Positions 19,080 through 27,239 of a stretch of DNA of 64,000 bases are shown piece by piece. Below the pieces are notes generated by a model. It did no database searches. It was not told the origin of the DNA and saw only the letters and a program-made list of their open reading frames with translations. Origin of the DNA: an uncultured Alphaproteobacteria bacterium (GTDB taxonomy: Bacteria; Pseudomonadota; Alphaproteobacteria; GCA-2731375); the NCBI GenBank assembly GCA_951812805.1, contig CATOSZ010000016.1:62001-126000 (forward strand). Reading direction: 5' to 3'. Within the stretch, counting starts at the first letter, position 1. Every line of letters starts with the position of its first letter. A program made the position numbers and the translations under genes.

Positions 19080-19607
19080 ATGGCGGAACTGGTGGTGACG
19101 GCGGCGGCGGAGGCGAGCGAGGGGCACCTGGCCCTCGGCGACGCACGCTATCGCTGCGCGCTCGGCGGTGCCGGCATCCTCGCCGAGAAGCGCGAAGGCG
19201 ACCAGGCGACGCCGGTGGGCGTCTTTCCGTTGCGCCGGCTGCTCTATCGCCCGGACCGCCTGATCCGGCCGCGGACCGCCTTGCCGATCCGGCCGATCCG
19301 GGCCGACGACGGCTGGTGCGATGCGCCGGAGGATCCTGACTACAATCGCCCGGTGCAGCTGCCCCACACGGCGAGCGCCGAGACGATGTATCGCCGCGAC
19401 CGGCTTTACGATCTGGTGGTGGTGCTCGGCCACAACGACGCGCCGGTGGTGCCGGGCCGGGGCAGCGCCGTGTTTCTGCATGTCGCCCGGCCCGACTTCG
19501 GCCCGACCGCCGGCTGCGTCGCGCTGGCCACGGACGACCTGCTCGCCGTCCTCACCGAGGTCGGCCCCGACAGTACTCTGCGCGTCGTCGACCCGCTGTC
19601 CGCCTGA
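19080..19607 (+). CDS. L,D-transpeptidase (YkuD) family protein
   Basis: A 175-residue single-domain protein. The catalytic signature reads VVLGHNDAPVVPGRGSAVFLH...GPTAGCVALA (about 120-155), with the active cysteine in TAGCVAL and the conserved histidines before it. Such enzymes form 3-3 cross-links in peptidoglycan or attach proteins to it, using cysteine chemistry. No signal peptide is seen at this start, which is usual for the short YkuD group but leaves export unexplained. It is divergent from hyuA and convergent with the VOC gene. Confidence 0.85.
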   Translation: MAELVVTAAAEASEGHLALGDARYRCALGGAGILAEKREGDQATPVGVFPLRRLLYRPDRLIRPRTALPIRPIRADDGWCDAPEDPDYNRPVQLPHTASAETMYRRDRLYDLVVVLGHNDAPVVPGRGSAVFLHVARPDFGPTAGCVALATDDLLAVLTEVGPDSTLRVVDPLSA

Positions 19608-19611
19608 AGGC

Positions 19612-20136
19612 TTAGGGCCAGACGGTGCGGATCGGATCGCTGCCGTCCCAATCGTCGCACGTGGCCTTGATCGCCTCGAACTGGGCGCGGCGCTTGTCGC
19701 TGTAGGCGGCGAGTTCGACCACCGAGCCCGGATGCGCTTCGGTCGCGAGATAGGCGAACGGTCCGCGGTTGGAGCTGCCCTCCTGCCCGATGACATAGCC
19801 GTCGGCCAGCGCCCGGGCGAGCACGGCGTCGTAGTCCACCGGGAAATAGCAGACGTGCTGCAGGCCCTCGTGCCCCGCCTCGAGGAAGTCGCGATACATT
19901 GAGGGGGCGTCGTTGCGTTGCTGGATCAGCTCGACCTGCGCGCCGCCGGAATAGCTGATGGCGATGGAGACGTGGGGATCCGACGGCTCGCCGTAATAGC
20001 GGAACTCGCCGACCGGCAGGCGATCGACGTAGAACCAGGGGCCGACGTCGAAGACGTCGAGCCAATGCCGCATGCCCGCCTCGATGTCGCGCACCACATA
20101 GCCGAGCTGGCGCAGCTCTCCGAACCGTCGGCTCAT
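19612..20136 (-). CDS. VOC-superfamily (glyoxalase-like) protein
   Basis: A 174-residue protein with one glyoxalase/bleomycin-resistance fold: GELRQLGYVVRDIEAGMRHW begins the first beta-alpha unit and GLQHVCYFPVDYDAVLARA the second. Potential metal ligands are the histidine in LQHVCYF and the glutamate in SVVELAAYS. This arrangement is typical of the catechol-dioxygenase-like and epimerase-like VOC proteins, whose substrates vary. The start at 20136 follows GGAGGGTGAG; an in-frame ATG 12 bases upstream is an alternative. It is divergent from the lipoprotein gene. Confidence 0.75.
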   Translation of the reverse strand: MSRRFGELRQLGYVVRDIEAGMRHWLDVFDVGPWFYVDRLPVGEFRYYGEPSDPHVSIAISYSGGAQVELIQQRNDAPSMYRDFLEAGHEGLQHVCYFPVDYDAVLARALADGYVIGQEGSSNRGPFAYLATEAHPGSVVELAAYSDKRRAQFEAIKATCDDWDGSDPIRTVWP

Positions 20137-20197
20137 CTCACCCTCCATTTCCGCTTCCACCCAGCCCGAGTAGAGCATGTCGGCCGGCCGCCTGGAA

Positions 20198-20238
20198 CCT
20201 GAACGGCACATGAACGGGCACCTCAGATTGCGTTCAGG
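20198..20238. promoter_or_regulatory. inverted repeat in the VOC/lipoprotein divergent region
   Basis: CCTGAACG (20198-20205) and CGTTCAGG (20231-20238) form a perfect 8-base inverted repeat in the 167-base region shared by two divergent genes. The left arm overlaps a GAAC-N7-GAAC sequence (20201-20215). It may be an operator or just a hairpin. The evidence is positional only. Confidence 0.25.
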
Positions 20239-20303
20239 CGCCGGATGCCATCTTGCGGGCCATCGGACGAAGACAACCGATGCGCCGGGGAAAGGACAGG
20301 ACC

Positions 20304-20816
20304 ATGACGACACCGACCCGACACCAGACAGGCCGACGGCGGACGACCGCGCTGCCGCTCATCGCCGTGGCGCTCGCCGCCGCGCTGCTGACGGGCTGTG
20401 CGACCAAGGCGGGCCCCAAACAGGGCCTCGGCACGATCCTGGGTGCGGCCGGCGGCGGCCTGCTGGGCGCCCAGTTCGGCCGCGGCCGGGGCCGGCTGGC
20501 CGCGACGGCGGCGGGCGTCTTTCTCGGCGCGCTGCTCGGCAATTCGGTCGGCCGCTCGCTCGACCGCGCCGACCGCATCGCCATCGCCCGGGCCGAGGAC
20601 GAGGCGCACAGCGCGCCGGTGAACGAAACCATCGAATGGCGCAACCCCGACAGCGGCAACCACGGCACGGTAACGCCGGTACGCGAGGGCATCTCCAACA
20701 CCGGCCGGCAGTGCCGTGAATACCACCACACGGTCACCATCGGTGGCCGCCAGGAAGAGGCTTACGGAACGGCCTGCCTGCAGCCGGACGGCAGCTGGCA
20801 GATCGTCAACGGCTGA
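20304..20816 (+). CDS. outer-membrane lipoprotein with glycine-zipper (17 kDa antigen-like)
   Basis: A 170-residue lipoprotein precursor. A signal peptide (RRRTTALPLIAVALAAALL) ends at the lipobox LLTGC, so the cysteine would be lipidated. Two glycine-zipper helices follow (LGTILGAAGGGLLGAQFG and AAGVFLGALLGNSVGRS), the pattern of 17 kDa surface antigens and Rickettsia-type 2TM lipoproteins. The C-terminal domain (about 105-170) has two cysteines, in GRQCREYHHTV and YGTACLQPDGSW, as in the surface-antigen family. The ATG at 20304 follows AAAGGACAGG. The role is probably envelope structure. Confidence 0.8.
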   Translation: MTTPTRHQTGRRRTTALPLIAVALAAALLTGCATKAGPKQGLGTILGAAGGGLLGAQFGRGRGRLAATAAGVFLGALLGNSVGRSLDRADRIAIARAEDEAHSAPVNETIEWRNPDSGNHGTVTPVREGISNTGRQCREYHHTVTIGGRQEEAYGTACLQPDGSWQIVNG

Positions 20817-20824
20817 CGAGACAA

Positions 20825-20944
20825 GGCCCCCGAAGGGGCCGACGAGCTGACGCTCCCCGGCGTCAGGACCCGTCGGTGGACGGCTTCCGGCGGAGGTACC
20901 CCCAGCCTCCACGCAACCTCCCCGGAAAGCCACCACCGACGGGT
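20825..20944. repeat. nested hairpins, including a 23-base imperfect inverted repeat
   Basis: Three structures lie in the 212-base gap after the lipoprotein gene. GGCCCC-CGAA-GGGGCC (20825-20840) comes first, then a GACGC/GCGTC hairpin. The largest pairs 20868-20890 with 20922-20944; twelve bases, ACCCGTCGGTGG, are perfectly complementary. Its 31-base loop holds a further GGAGG/CCTCC stem. No T-run follows any of them, so a simple intrinsic terminator is not obvious; a processed or Rho-linked 3' end or a regulatory leader for the protease gene is possible. Confidence 0.5.
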
Positions 20945-21028
20945 TCCTCTCTTCCCCAGCCCTCACACCCGCGGCTCGACACAGGAATTTGCCTTGCCCG
21001 CCGGCGTCGACTTGGCGAAGATGCAGGG

Positions 21029-22573
21029 ATGCGGGCGAAATCTCGATCCCACACGCTTTCCTGGCGCGGCCTTTGCGCCTCGGCGCTGCTGCTGGCCCTG
21101 CTGATCGCGCTCGCCGGCCAGGCGCGGGCGGAGCGCTACGTGGCGCTGGTGATCGGCAACAACGACTATGAACATCTCCCCCGCCTGGTGACGGCGGTGA
21201 GCGATGCGGCGGCGACGGCCGAGCTGTTGAAAAGCAAATACGGCTTCGACGTCACCCTGCTGTTGAACGGCACACGTTCGAGCATCCTCGGCGCCATGAA
21301 CCGCCTGCAGAAGGAACTGACGGCGGACGACCGTCTGCTGATCTACTATGCGGGGCACGGGATCCTCGACCGGGTGACGGGTACCGGCTATTGGCTGCCG
21401 ATCGACGCCAAGGAGGACGACGACACCCATTGGGTGCCGAACGCCCGGCTTTCCAACTATCTCCAGCGAATGGCGGCGCGCCATGTCATGGTGGTGGCCG
21501 ACAGCTGCTATTCCGGCACGCTGGTACGCTCCGCGCCGATCCGCGAACAGGCGCGCGGCGACCGGTCGGCCTGGCTCGCCCGCCTGGCGGAAAAGCGGGC
21601 GCGCACGGCGCTGGTCTCCGGCGGGCTGGAGCCGGTGGTCGACGGCGGCAGTAACGGCCACTCGGTCTTCGCCTCCGCCTTTCTCAAGTCCCTACGCGAC
21701 AACGACGGCGTGCTGGAAGGCCAGACCCTGTTCCGCGAGGTGCGCCGACAGGTGGTGCTGAACGCGGACCAGACGCCGGAATATTCCGACATGCGCAAGG
21801 CCGGCCACGAGGGCGGCGATTTCCTCTTCGTGCCGGTGGGCCTGTCGCGACCGAAACCGGCCGCCGCTGCGCCCGCCGCGGCGCCGGCCCGACGCGCGGG
21901 CCCGGACCGGGAGCTGGTGTTCTGGCAGACCATCGCCGACAGCAAGGACCCGGAGGATTTCCGCGACTATATCGTGACCTACCCCGAAGGCGAGTTCGTC
22001 GGCCTGGCACAGCGGCGGATCCGAGCGCTGGAGAAACGCGAGGCCCGCGCCCCTGCCCGCGCGCCCGCGCCCGCGCCCGTGGCCGCACCGAAACCCGCCC
22101 CGGTGGCGACGCCGGCACCGGCACCCGCGCCGAAGCCCCGCGCCGTCCCGAAACCCAGCGCCGCGCCGCCGCCGAAGGCACCGCCCGTGCAAACCGCCAA
22201 TGTCACGCCGAAGCGTCCGGCCTCCGCCGCGCCGGCGAGCGGGCCGTGGCGGGTAATGGTGGATGCCGAAGGCTTCTACGACGGCCATCTCGGGCGGGTC
22301 GAAAAGACCATCGAGGTGCGCAACGGCCACTTCAAGCAACGGCTGAACCGGGGCCAGATGAGCGTGGTCCTGGAGTTCGACGTCGTGGGCGATCGGGTGT
22401 CGGGCCAGGTTTTCGTCACCCCCAGCCTGGAGTGGCAGGACGTTCGCTTCGATTTCGACGGCAGCCTCAAGGGCGGCGTCTTCGCCCGCAAATTCTCCGG
22501 CCAGGCGCAGGTCGATTCCATTTCCGGGCGCGGCATTCGCTACATCGACGTGACGCTCCGCCTGCAGCGCTGA
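21029..22573 (+). CDS. secreted caspase-like (C14) peptidase, orthocaspase
   Basis: A 514-residue protein. An N-terminal signal peptide ends near GQARAERYVA. The caspase domain (about 35-275) opens RYVALVIGNNDYEHLP and has the catalytic dyad: histidine in IYYAGHGI and cysteine in VADSCYSG. A long Ala/Pro-rich linker (about 380-440) connects to a C-terminal beta-rich domain (WRVMVDAEGFYDGHLG onward) that I do not recognise. The domain order and export signal suggest a periplasmic, arginine- or lysine-specific protease or a regulator built on it. I place the start at 21029; the frame extends upstream to 20876 without a signal-like sequence. Confidence 0.85.
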   Translation: MRAKSRSHTLSWRGLCASALLLALLIALAGQARAERYVALVIGNNDYEHLPRLVTAVSDAAATAELLKSKYGFDVTLLLNGTRSSILGAMNRLQKELTADDRLLIYYAGHGILDRVTGTGYWLPIDAKEDDDTHWVPNARLSNYLQRMAARHVMVVADSCYSGTLVRSAPIREQARGDRSAWLARLAEKRARTALVSGGLEPVVDGGSNGHSVFASAFLKSLRDNDGVLEGQTLFREVRRQVVLNADQTPEYSDMRKAGHEGGDFLFVPVGLSRPKPAAAAPAAAPARRAGPDRELVFWQTIADSKDPEDFRDYIVTYPEGEFVGLAQRRIRALEKREARAPARAPAPAPVAAPKPAPVATPAPAPAPKPRAVPKPSAAPPPKAPPVQTANVTPKRPASAAPASGPWRVMVDAEGFYDGHLGRVEKTIEVRNGHFKQRLNRGQMSVVLEFDVVGDRVSGQVFVTPSLEWQDVRFDFDGSLKGGVFARKFSGQAQVDSISGRGIRYIDVTLRLQR

Positions 22574-22590
22574 GGTCGCCGGCCGCGGGT

Positions 22591-23814
22591 TCAATCACCG
22601 CCGGCCGGCTGCCGGGCGGATCCCGCGCGCGGGGTGCGTAGCAGCACCAGGCCGAGCAGGGCGGCGGGCAGGGCGATCGCGCCATAGGCGGCGGCGTAGC
22701 CGAAGGGAAACAGCGCCGCGCCGAACAGCAGCGGATAGAACAGCTGGCCGGCGGTGCCGAAGGCCAGCACGCCGCCGGTCATCCGTCCGACCTCGGCCCG
22801 CTCGGCGACCCGGGCGATTTCCGCCAGCAGCACGCCGTGCCAGGAAAGCGCGGTGAAGCCGATGACGACGGAGACGGCGGTCACCTGCCAGCTCGCCCAG
22901 GCCGGCGAAAAGGCACCCATCGCCGCCGCACCCGCGGCCATCACCAGGGCCAGCAGGCCCAACACGATGCGGGGCGGCACCAGGGTGCTGGCGATGATGC
23001 CCCAGAACACCCGGGCCGGAACGGCGACCAGGGTACCGATGCCGAGCACCGCGCCGGCCTCGATCGCCGTATAGCCCAACTCCTCATAAAGATAGACGAC
23101 GGTGAAGTTGGTGAAGATCGCCTGCAGCCCGACGAAGGCGAAGGCGGCCATGGCCAGGCGCTTGAGGACCGGATGGTGGAAGACGGTATAGATCGTCTCG
23201 CGCATGTCGCCGAAGGCCAGTTTCTGCCCGGGGTCACGGTCGACGTCGAAGGTCCGCCGGCATGGCTCGAGGCCGAGCGCGATGGCCAGGCAGGCGGCGG
23301 CGACGATCAGGCTCGCCTCGGACCAGCCGATCGCGGCGCCGAGCGGCACGACCAGGATGGAGGCGATGGCGACGCCGGCCGGCACCCCCGACTGCTTGAT
23401 CGAGAACACCAGCGGCGCGATTCCAGCCGGCGCGTGACGGGCCAGGATCTGCGAGGAGGCCGGCGTCGAGGAGGTCGAGCCGGCGCTGATCAGCACCGCG
23501 CCCAGCAGCAGGGCCGGCACCGCCAGCCACAGGTTCGCGCCCGCCGTCGCCGCGCTGGCGAGGCCGAGGCCCATGATCAGGCAACCGACCTGGCTGGTGC
23601 GAACGGCGCCGAAGCGCATGATGACGGTACCGCAACCCGCCATCACCACCATGCCGGCAGACGCAAAGACCCAGGTATAGGCCAGCACCCACTCAGGCTC
23701 GATGCCGAGTTCGAGCGCGATGCCCGGGAACAGCACCGGCAGGGTGGTCTTCGAGACGGTCGCCATCGTCTGCTGGACCAGCATGGCGACGATGGCGAGG
23801 ATCAGGAGGGGCAA
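22591..23814 (-). CDS. major facilitator superfamily transporter
   Basis: A 407-residue protein with about twelve hydrophobic segments. Loop motifs fit the MFS fold: GCGTVIMRFGAVRTSQ between helices 2 and 3, and a longer cytoplasmic stretch (GLEPCRRTFDVDRDPGQKLA) between halves. The substrate is unknown. The first possible start is TTG at 23814, because a stop lies a few codons upstream in frame; it has a weak ribosome binding site, and the ATG at residue 11 is an alternative. It is convergent with the caspase-like gene. Confidence 0.8.
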   Translation of the reverse strand: MPLLILAIVAMLVQQTMATVSKTTLPVLFPGIALELGIEPEWVLAYTWVFASAGMVVMAGCGTVIMRFGAVRTSQVGCLIMGLGLASAATAGANLWLAVPALLLGAVLISAGSTSSTPASSQILARHAPAGIAPLVFSIKQSGVPAGVAIASILVVPLGAAIGWSEASLIVAAACLAIALGLEPCRRTFDVDRDPGQKLAFGDMRETIYTVFHHPVLKRLAMAAFAFVGLQAIFTNFTVVYLYEELGYTAIEAGAVLGIGTLVAVPARVFWGIIASTLVPPRIVLGLLALVMAAGAAAMGAFSPAWASWQVTAVSVVIGFTALSWHGVLLAEIARVAERAEVGRMTGGVLAFGTAGQLFYPLLFGAALFPFGYAAAYGAIALPAALLGLVLLRTPRAGSARQPAGGD

Positions 23815-24031
23815 GGTTTCGCACTTGGGCGCTGGGAACGATCACCGCACCATAGCCAGTGTACCGCAAAATCGCGAGGCGGGGCCACCCGCCCCCTCGG
23901 CCAACGCATCATTCCCGGAGTTCCGCATTGCTGCGCGGCATGCGACGCCTTTACCGGCGGCGGCCCGCTCGACCTCGTCGGCGATGCAGGCATGAATGTC
24001 GGAGACGTCGCGGCATGCCCGTCTGGAAATC

Positions 24032-24220
24032 TCAACGATCGAGGCGGAATTTCTTCCACATCTCGTCTTGTGTCAGCACATCATCCGGATTCGCGTCGGC
24101 TTCCGCGATTGCCGAGCGGACCCGGGCATCTCTCCATGCCAGATAATCCGGGTCGGTGGATTCCGGCCCGGGCATGGTGGCGTCTTCGATCGTCAGCGGT
24201 TCCTGGTTTGCATCGCTCAT
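24032..24220 (-). CDS. small antitoxin-like protein of unknown function
   Basis: A 62-residue acidic protein, MSDANQEPLTIEDATMP to the end. Its core DYLAWRDARVRSAIAEADANP followed by TQDEMWKKF resembles small antitoxin-like proteins that precede ParE/RelE toxins, where an ADANP-type turn and a final tryptophan helix recur. No toxin gene follows on the minus strand: the next 217 bases to the transporter gene hold no start-bearing frame I can support. It could be an orphan antitoxin. An upstream ATG at 24256 would add 12 residues. Confidence 0.45.
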   Translation of the reverse strand: MSDANQEPLTIEDATMPGPESTDPDYLAWRDARVRSAIAEADANPDDVLTQDEMWKKFRLDR

Positions 24221-24286
24221 AGCGCCATTACGACATGTTTCGTTTCCACGATTCACAGGCCCCCTCGGCGCGACGGACCGCCGCGT

Positions 24287-24559
24287 TCAGCGGCGCCGGC
24301 CGGCCTCCTCGGCTTCCGCCTGTTCGATCGCCCGGATGAGGGCCCCGCTCAGCGCCTTGGCGCTTTCGAGCGTCATCTCCACCGCCGCCCGCACCCCCGG
24401 CGCCTTGTCGGTGTCGATGAAGTCGAGGGTGATCGCCTCCTCCAGCAGGGCGTGGTGCGGGTGGTCGTAGGCCACGACGGCATGGCTCAGGTCGAACCAG
24501 CCGTTCGTGCCCTTGGCCATGCCGTCGGCGGCGACGATCTCGACGATCGAGGTACACAT
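24287..24559 (-). CDS. DUF6295-like conserved small protein
   Basis: A 90-residue protein beginning MCTSIVEIVAADGMAKGTNGW and containing WFDLSHAVVAYDHPHHALLEEA. I associate this pattern (an MCT start, then WFDL, then YDHP with adjacent histidines) with the DUF6295 family; that assignment is from memory and not checked. The function is unknown. The YDHPHH histidines and an early cysteine could bind a metal. It starts 11 bases after the dienelactone hydrolase-like gene, so the two are probably one transcript. Confidence 0.6.
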   Translation of the reverse strand: MCTSIVEIVAADGMAKGTNGWFDLSHAVVAYDHPHHALLEEAITLDFIDTDKAPGVRAAVEMTLESAKALSGALIRAIEQAEAEEAGRRR

Positions 24560-24570
24560 GGGCGAACCGG

Positions 24571-25317
24571 TCAGCCGGCCACGTGCTTGTCGAGGAAGGC
24601 GAAGATCTTGTCCCAGGCATCCAGCGCCTGCTCCACCCGGTACATCGGCCGGTGATAGTAGAAGAAACCGTGCCCGGCGCCGTCGTAGCGGTGGAATTCA
24701 TAGTCCTTGCCGGCCGCCTGCAACGCGGCTTCGTGCTGGTCGACCTGTTCCGGGCTCGGCGCGCGATCCTCGTTGCCGAAGATGCCGAGCAGCGGGCAGG
24801 AGAGGTCGGCGGTGAAGTCGATCGGCTGTACCGGCTGCTTCTCCGGCCGGTCGTCCTCGGCCTGCACCACGCGGCCGCCCCAAAGCTCGATGCAGGCATC
24901 GATGCTGTCGGTCTTGCAGGAATAGAGGAAGGCCTGCCGGCCACCCGAGCAGCTGCCCAGGACCGCGGCCTTGCCGCTCGACCAGACCTGGCTTTTCAGC
25001 CAGCGGGTCGCCCCCTCGGTGTCGCCGATCATCTGGTCGTCGGCAACGCCCCCTTCGGCCCGGGCCTTGGCGGCGACGTCGTCGGCGTCGCCCTCGCCCA
25101 CCCGGTGGTAGAGGTTGTGGGAAATCGTGGCGTAGCCGTGATGGGCGAACTTCCGCGCCTTCTCCCGGTAGTATTCGCCCCAGCCGGGGAGGTGGTGGAT
25201 CAGCACCATGCCCGGAAACGGTCCGGGGCCGAGCGGCCGGGCGACATAGGCCGAGATCGGCTCACCCTGGTGCCCGTTGATCATCACGGTTTCCGCAATC
25301 ATGCCTTCGTAGGCCAT
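24571..25317 (-). CDS. dienelactone hydrolase family protein
   Basis: A 248-residue alpha/beta hydrolase. The nucleophile elbow is LGSCSGG, with cysteine where dienelactone hydrolases carry it. The aspartate is in GIFGNEDRAPSPEQ and the histidine in YDGAGHGFFYYHR, completing the triad. Members hydrolyse dienelactones from chloroaromatic breakdown, but many act on other esters. The ATG at 25317 fits an AGAGG site 8 bases upstream; the GTG two codons earlier is less likely. It is divergent from the flavin monooxygenase gene, which supports an aromatic-catabolism setting. Confidence 0.85.
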   Translation of the reverse strand: MAYEGMIAETVMINGHQGEPISAYVARPLGPGPFPGMVLIHHLPGWGEYYREKARKFAHHGYATISHNLYHRVGEGDADDVAAKARAEGGVADDQMIGDTEGATRWLKSQVWSSGKAAVLGSCSGGRQAFLYSCKTDSIDACIELWGGRVVQAEDDRPEKQPVQPIDFTADLSCPLLGIFGNEDRAPSPEQVDQHEAALQAAGKDYEFHRYDGAGHGFFYYHRPMYRVEQALDAWDKIFAFLDKHVAG

Positions 25318-25427
25318 CGTCACACCCTCTTCGTTTCCAGTGCCGCATCTCTCTCGGCCGCGGCGCGAAGATTAGCACAGGCGCCGCGCGGGCTGTATTC
25401 TGCCGACGCGTTTTCGAGGGGGACGGT

Positions 25428-26615
25428 GTGGGCGGTCAGAGCAGGATCATCATCGCGGGCGCCGGGCTCGGCGGGCTGACGGCGGCGGCCTGCCTGCTGC
25501 TGGCGGGCTTCGACGTCGAGGTCTACGAACAGGCCGGCGAACTCGGCGAGATCGGCGCCGGCGTGCAGCAAAGCGCCAACGCGACCCACGTCATGCGCCA
25601 TCTCGGCATCCTGGAGGAGCTGCGCGCCGTCGCCTACCAGCCACCGGTTACCGAGTTTCGCATCTACAACACGGGCGAGGTGCTGCAGGCCCTCTCCCTC
25701 GCAGAGAACCACGAGCAGCGCCACGGCGCGCCTTATCTGCAGATGCACCGGGCCGATTTCCACCGCATCCTGGCGGCCCGGGTACAGGCGCTGAAGCCGG
25801 ACGCCATCCACCTCTCGGCGACGGCGACCGGCTACCGCGAGCAGGGCGAGGGCGTCGTCCTCCAGCTCGCCGACGGGCGCGAGGTGGCGGGCGACGTGCT
25901 GATCGGCGCCGACGGCATCAAGTCGGCGGTGCGCCGGCAGCTCGCCGGGGAGGCCGCGCCCGACTATACGGGCGACGCCGCCTGGCGCCTGACCGTGCCG
26001 GTGGCGCGTTTTCCACCGGACTTCCTGGAGGGCAAATCCTCCATCTGGGTCGGGCCGGACAAGCATGCGGTGGTCTATTTCCTGCGCGGCGGCAGCCTGT
26101 TGAACTTCGTCGCCTGCGTCGAGCTCGACGAGTGGATCGAGGAATCCTGGACCCTGAAACGGCCCTGGGCCGAGCTGAAGGCGGATTTCGACGGCTGGCA
26201 CCCGGACATCCACGCCATCATCGACGCCGCCGACCGGGACGAATGCTACCGCTGGGCGCTGAACATCTATCCGGACCTCGCGCGCTGGAGCAGCCAGCGG
26301 GCCACCCTGATCGGCGACGCCGCCCACCCGACGCTGCCCTACCTCGCGCAGGGCGCCGCCATGGCGGTGGAGGATGCGGCAGTGCTGACCCGCTGCCTGC
26401 AAGAGGGCGGCGACATCGCCCGGGCGCTCGCCCGCTATGAAGCCGCCCGTCGGGCGCGGACCGGTCGCATCGTCGCCGAATCCCGGGCCAACCGCGGGCT
26501 CTTTCACCTGGAGACGATCCAGGCTTTGCGCGACGCCTTCGCCAAGCGCGACATGGACCGCGAACGCTCCGACTGGCTCTATGCCTACGATCCGCTGACG
26601 GTGGAATTGGCGTAG
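25428..26615 (+). CDS. FAD-dependent aromatic monooxygenase (salicylate hydroxylase-like)
   Basis: A 395-residue class A flavoprotein monooxygenase. It has the N-terminal IIIAGAGLGGLTAAACLL dinucleotide fold, the DG motif GDVLIGADGIKSAVR (about 155-170), and the second FAD-phosphate motif LIGDAAHPTLPYLAQGA (about 295-311). It would hydroxylate an aromatic acid with NAD(P)H and oxygen. GTG is the start, behind GAGGGGGACG. The methyltransferase gene starts three bases after its stop, so they share a transcript. Confidence 0.85.
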   Translation: MGGQSRIIIAGAGLGGLTAAACLLLAGFDVEVYEQAGELGEIGAGVQQSANATHVMRHLGILEELRAVAYQPPVTEFRIYNTGEVLQALSLAENHEQRHGAPYLQMHRADFHRILAARVQALKPDAIHLSATATGYREQGEGVVLQLADGREVAGDVLIGADGIKSAVRRQLAGEAAPDYTGDAAWRLTVPVARFPPDFLEGKSSIWVGPDKHAVVYFLRGGSLLNFVACVELDEWIEESWTLKRPWAELKADFDGWHPDIHAIIDAADRDECYRWALNIYPDLARWSSQRATLIGDAAHPTLPYLAQGAAMAVEDAAVLTRCLQEGGDIARALARYEAARRARTGRIVAESRANRGLFHLETIQALRDAFAKRDMDRERSDWLYAYDPLTVELA

Positions 26616-26618
26616 CCC

Positions 26619-27239
26619 ATGGGGCTTTATGCGCGCCATGTCCTGCCCCGCCTGCTGGACGCCGCCTGTGGCTCCGGGCCGGTGCGCCGGCAGCGCGAGA
26701 AGGTGGTGCCCATGGCTGAGGGCCGGGTGCTGGAGATCGGCATCGGCTCCGGCCTGAACCTGCCCCATTACGAATTGGCGAAAGTGAGCGCCGTCGTCGG
26801 CCTCGAACCGGCGGCGGAAATGGCGGAACGGGCCGAGGCGCGGGCCCGCGATTTCGCCCTCCCGATCGAAGTCCTGCGGGCGCCGGGTGAAGACATCCCG
26901 CTGCCGACGGCAAGCGTCGACACGGTGCTGGTGACCTACACGCTCTGCACCATTCCCGACGCCCGGGCGGCCCTCGCCGAGATGCGCCGCGTGCTGCATC
27001 CCGACGGACGACTGATCTTCTGCGAGCATGGCCGGGCCCCGGACCGGGCGGTGCGGCGCTGGCAGGACCGGCTCGACCCGCTCTGGGGCCGGCTCGCCGG
27101 CGGCTGCCATCTCAACCGGGATATTCCCCTCTTGATCGCCGGGGCCGGCTTCACCCTCGGCCCGTTCCAGACCATGTACCTGCCGGGCACGCCCCGCGTC
27201 GCCGGCTTCAACACCTGGGGCTGGGCAACACCGAGTTAG
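26619..27239 (+). CDS. class I SAM-dependent methyltransferase (METTL7-like)
   Basis: A 206-residue methyltransferase with motif I GRVLEIGIGSGLNLPHY (about 36-52), acidic residue in VVGLEPAAEM and the post-motif region ALAEMRRVLHPDGRLIFCEHG. The compact shape and the C-terminal ATMYLPGTP-like end (seen as TMYLPGTPRVAGF) resemble METTL7-type enzymes that methylate thiols or lipids. The true substrate is unknown. It sits directly behind the flavin monooxygenase gene and abuts the convergent enolase-type gene with no space between stop codons. Confidence 0.75.
   Translation: MGLYARHVLPRLLDAACGSGPVRRQREKVVPMAEGRVLEIGIGSGLNLPHYELAKVSAVVGLEPAAEMAERAEARARDFALPIEVLRAPGEDIPLPTASVDTVLVTYTLCTIPDARAALAEMRRVLHPDGRLIFCEHGRAPDRAVRRWQDRLDPLWGRLAGGCHLNRDIPLLIAGAGFTLGPFQTMYLPGTPRVAGFNTWGWATPS

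Noticed and set aside
20201-20215. A second GAAC-N7-GAAC sequence, before the lipoprotein gene
   Set aside because: About one such match is expected by chance in a window this size. No -35/-10 context is visible here, unlike at 5806-5820, and neither neighbour is a usual SOS gene.
20825-20840. GGCCCC-CGAA-GGGGCC as an intrinsic terminator
   Set aside because: No T-run follows the stem, so it is reported only as a hairpin.
23815-24031. Possible toxin partner gene downstream of the antitoxin-like gene
   Set aside because: One frame on the minus strand is open, but no start codon at a reasonable place and no toxin motif was found.
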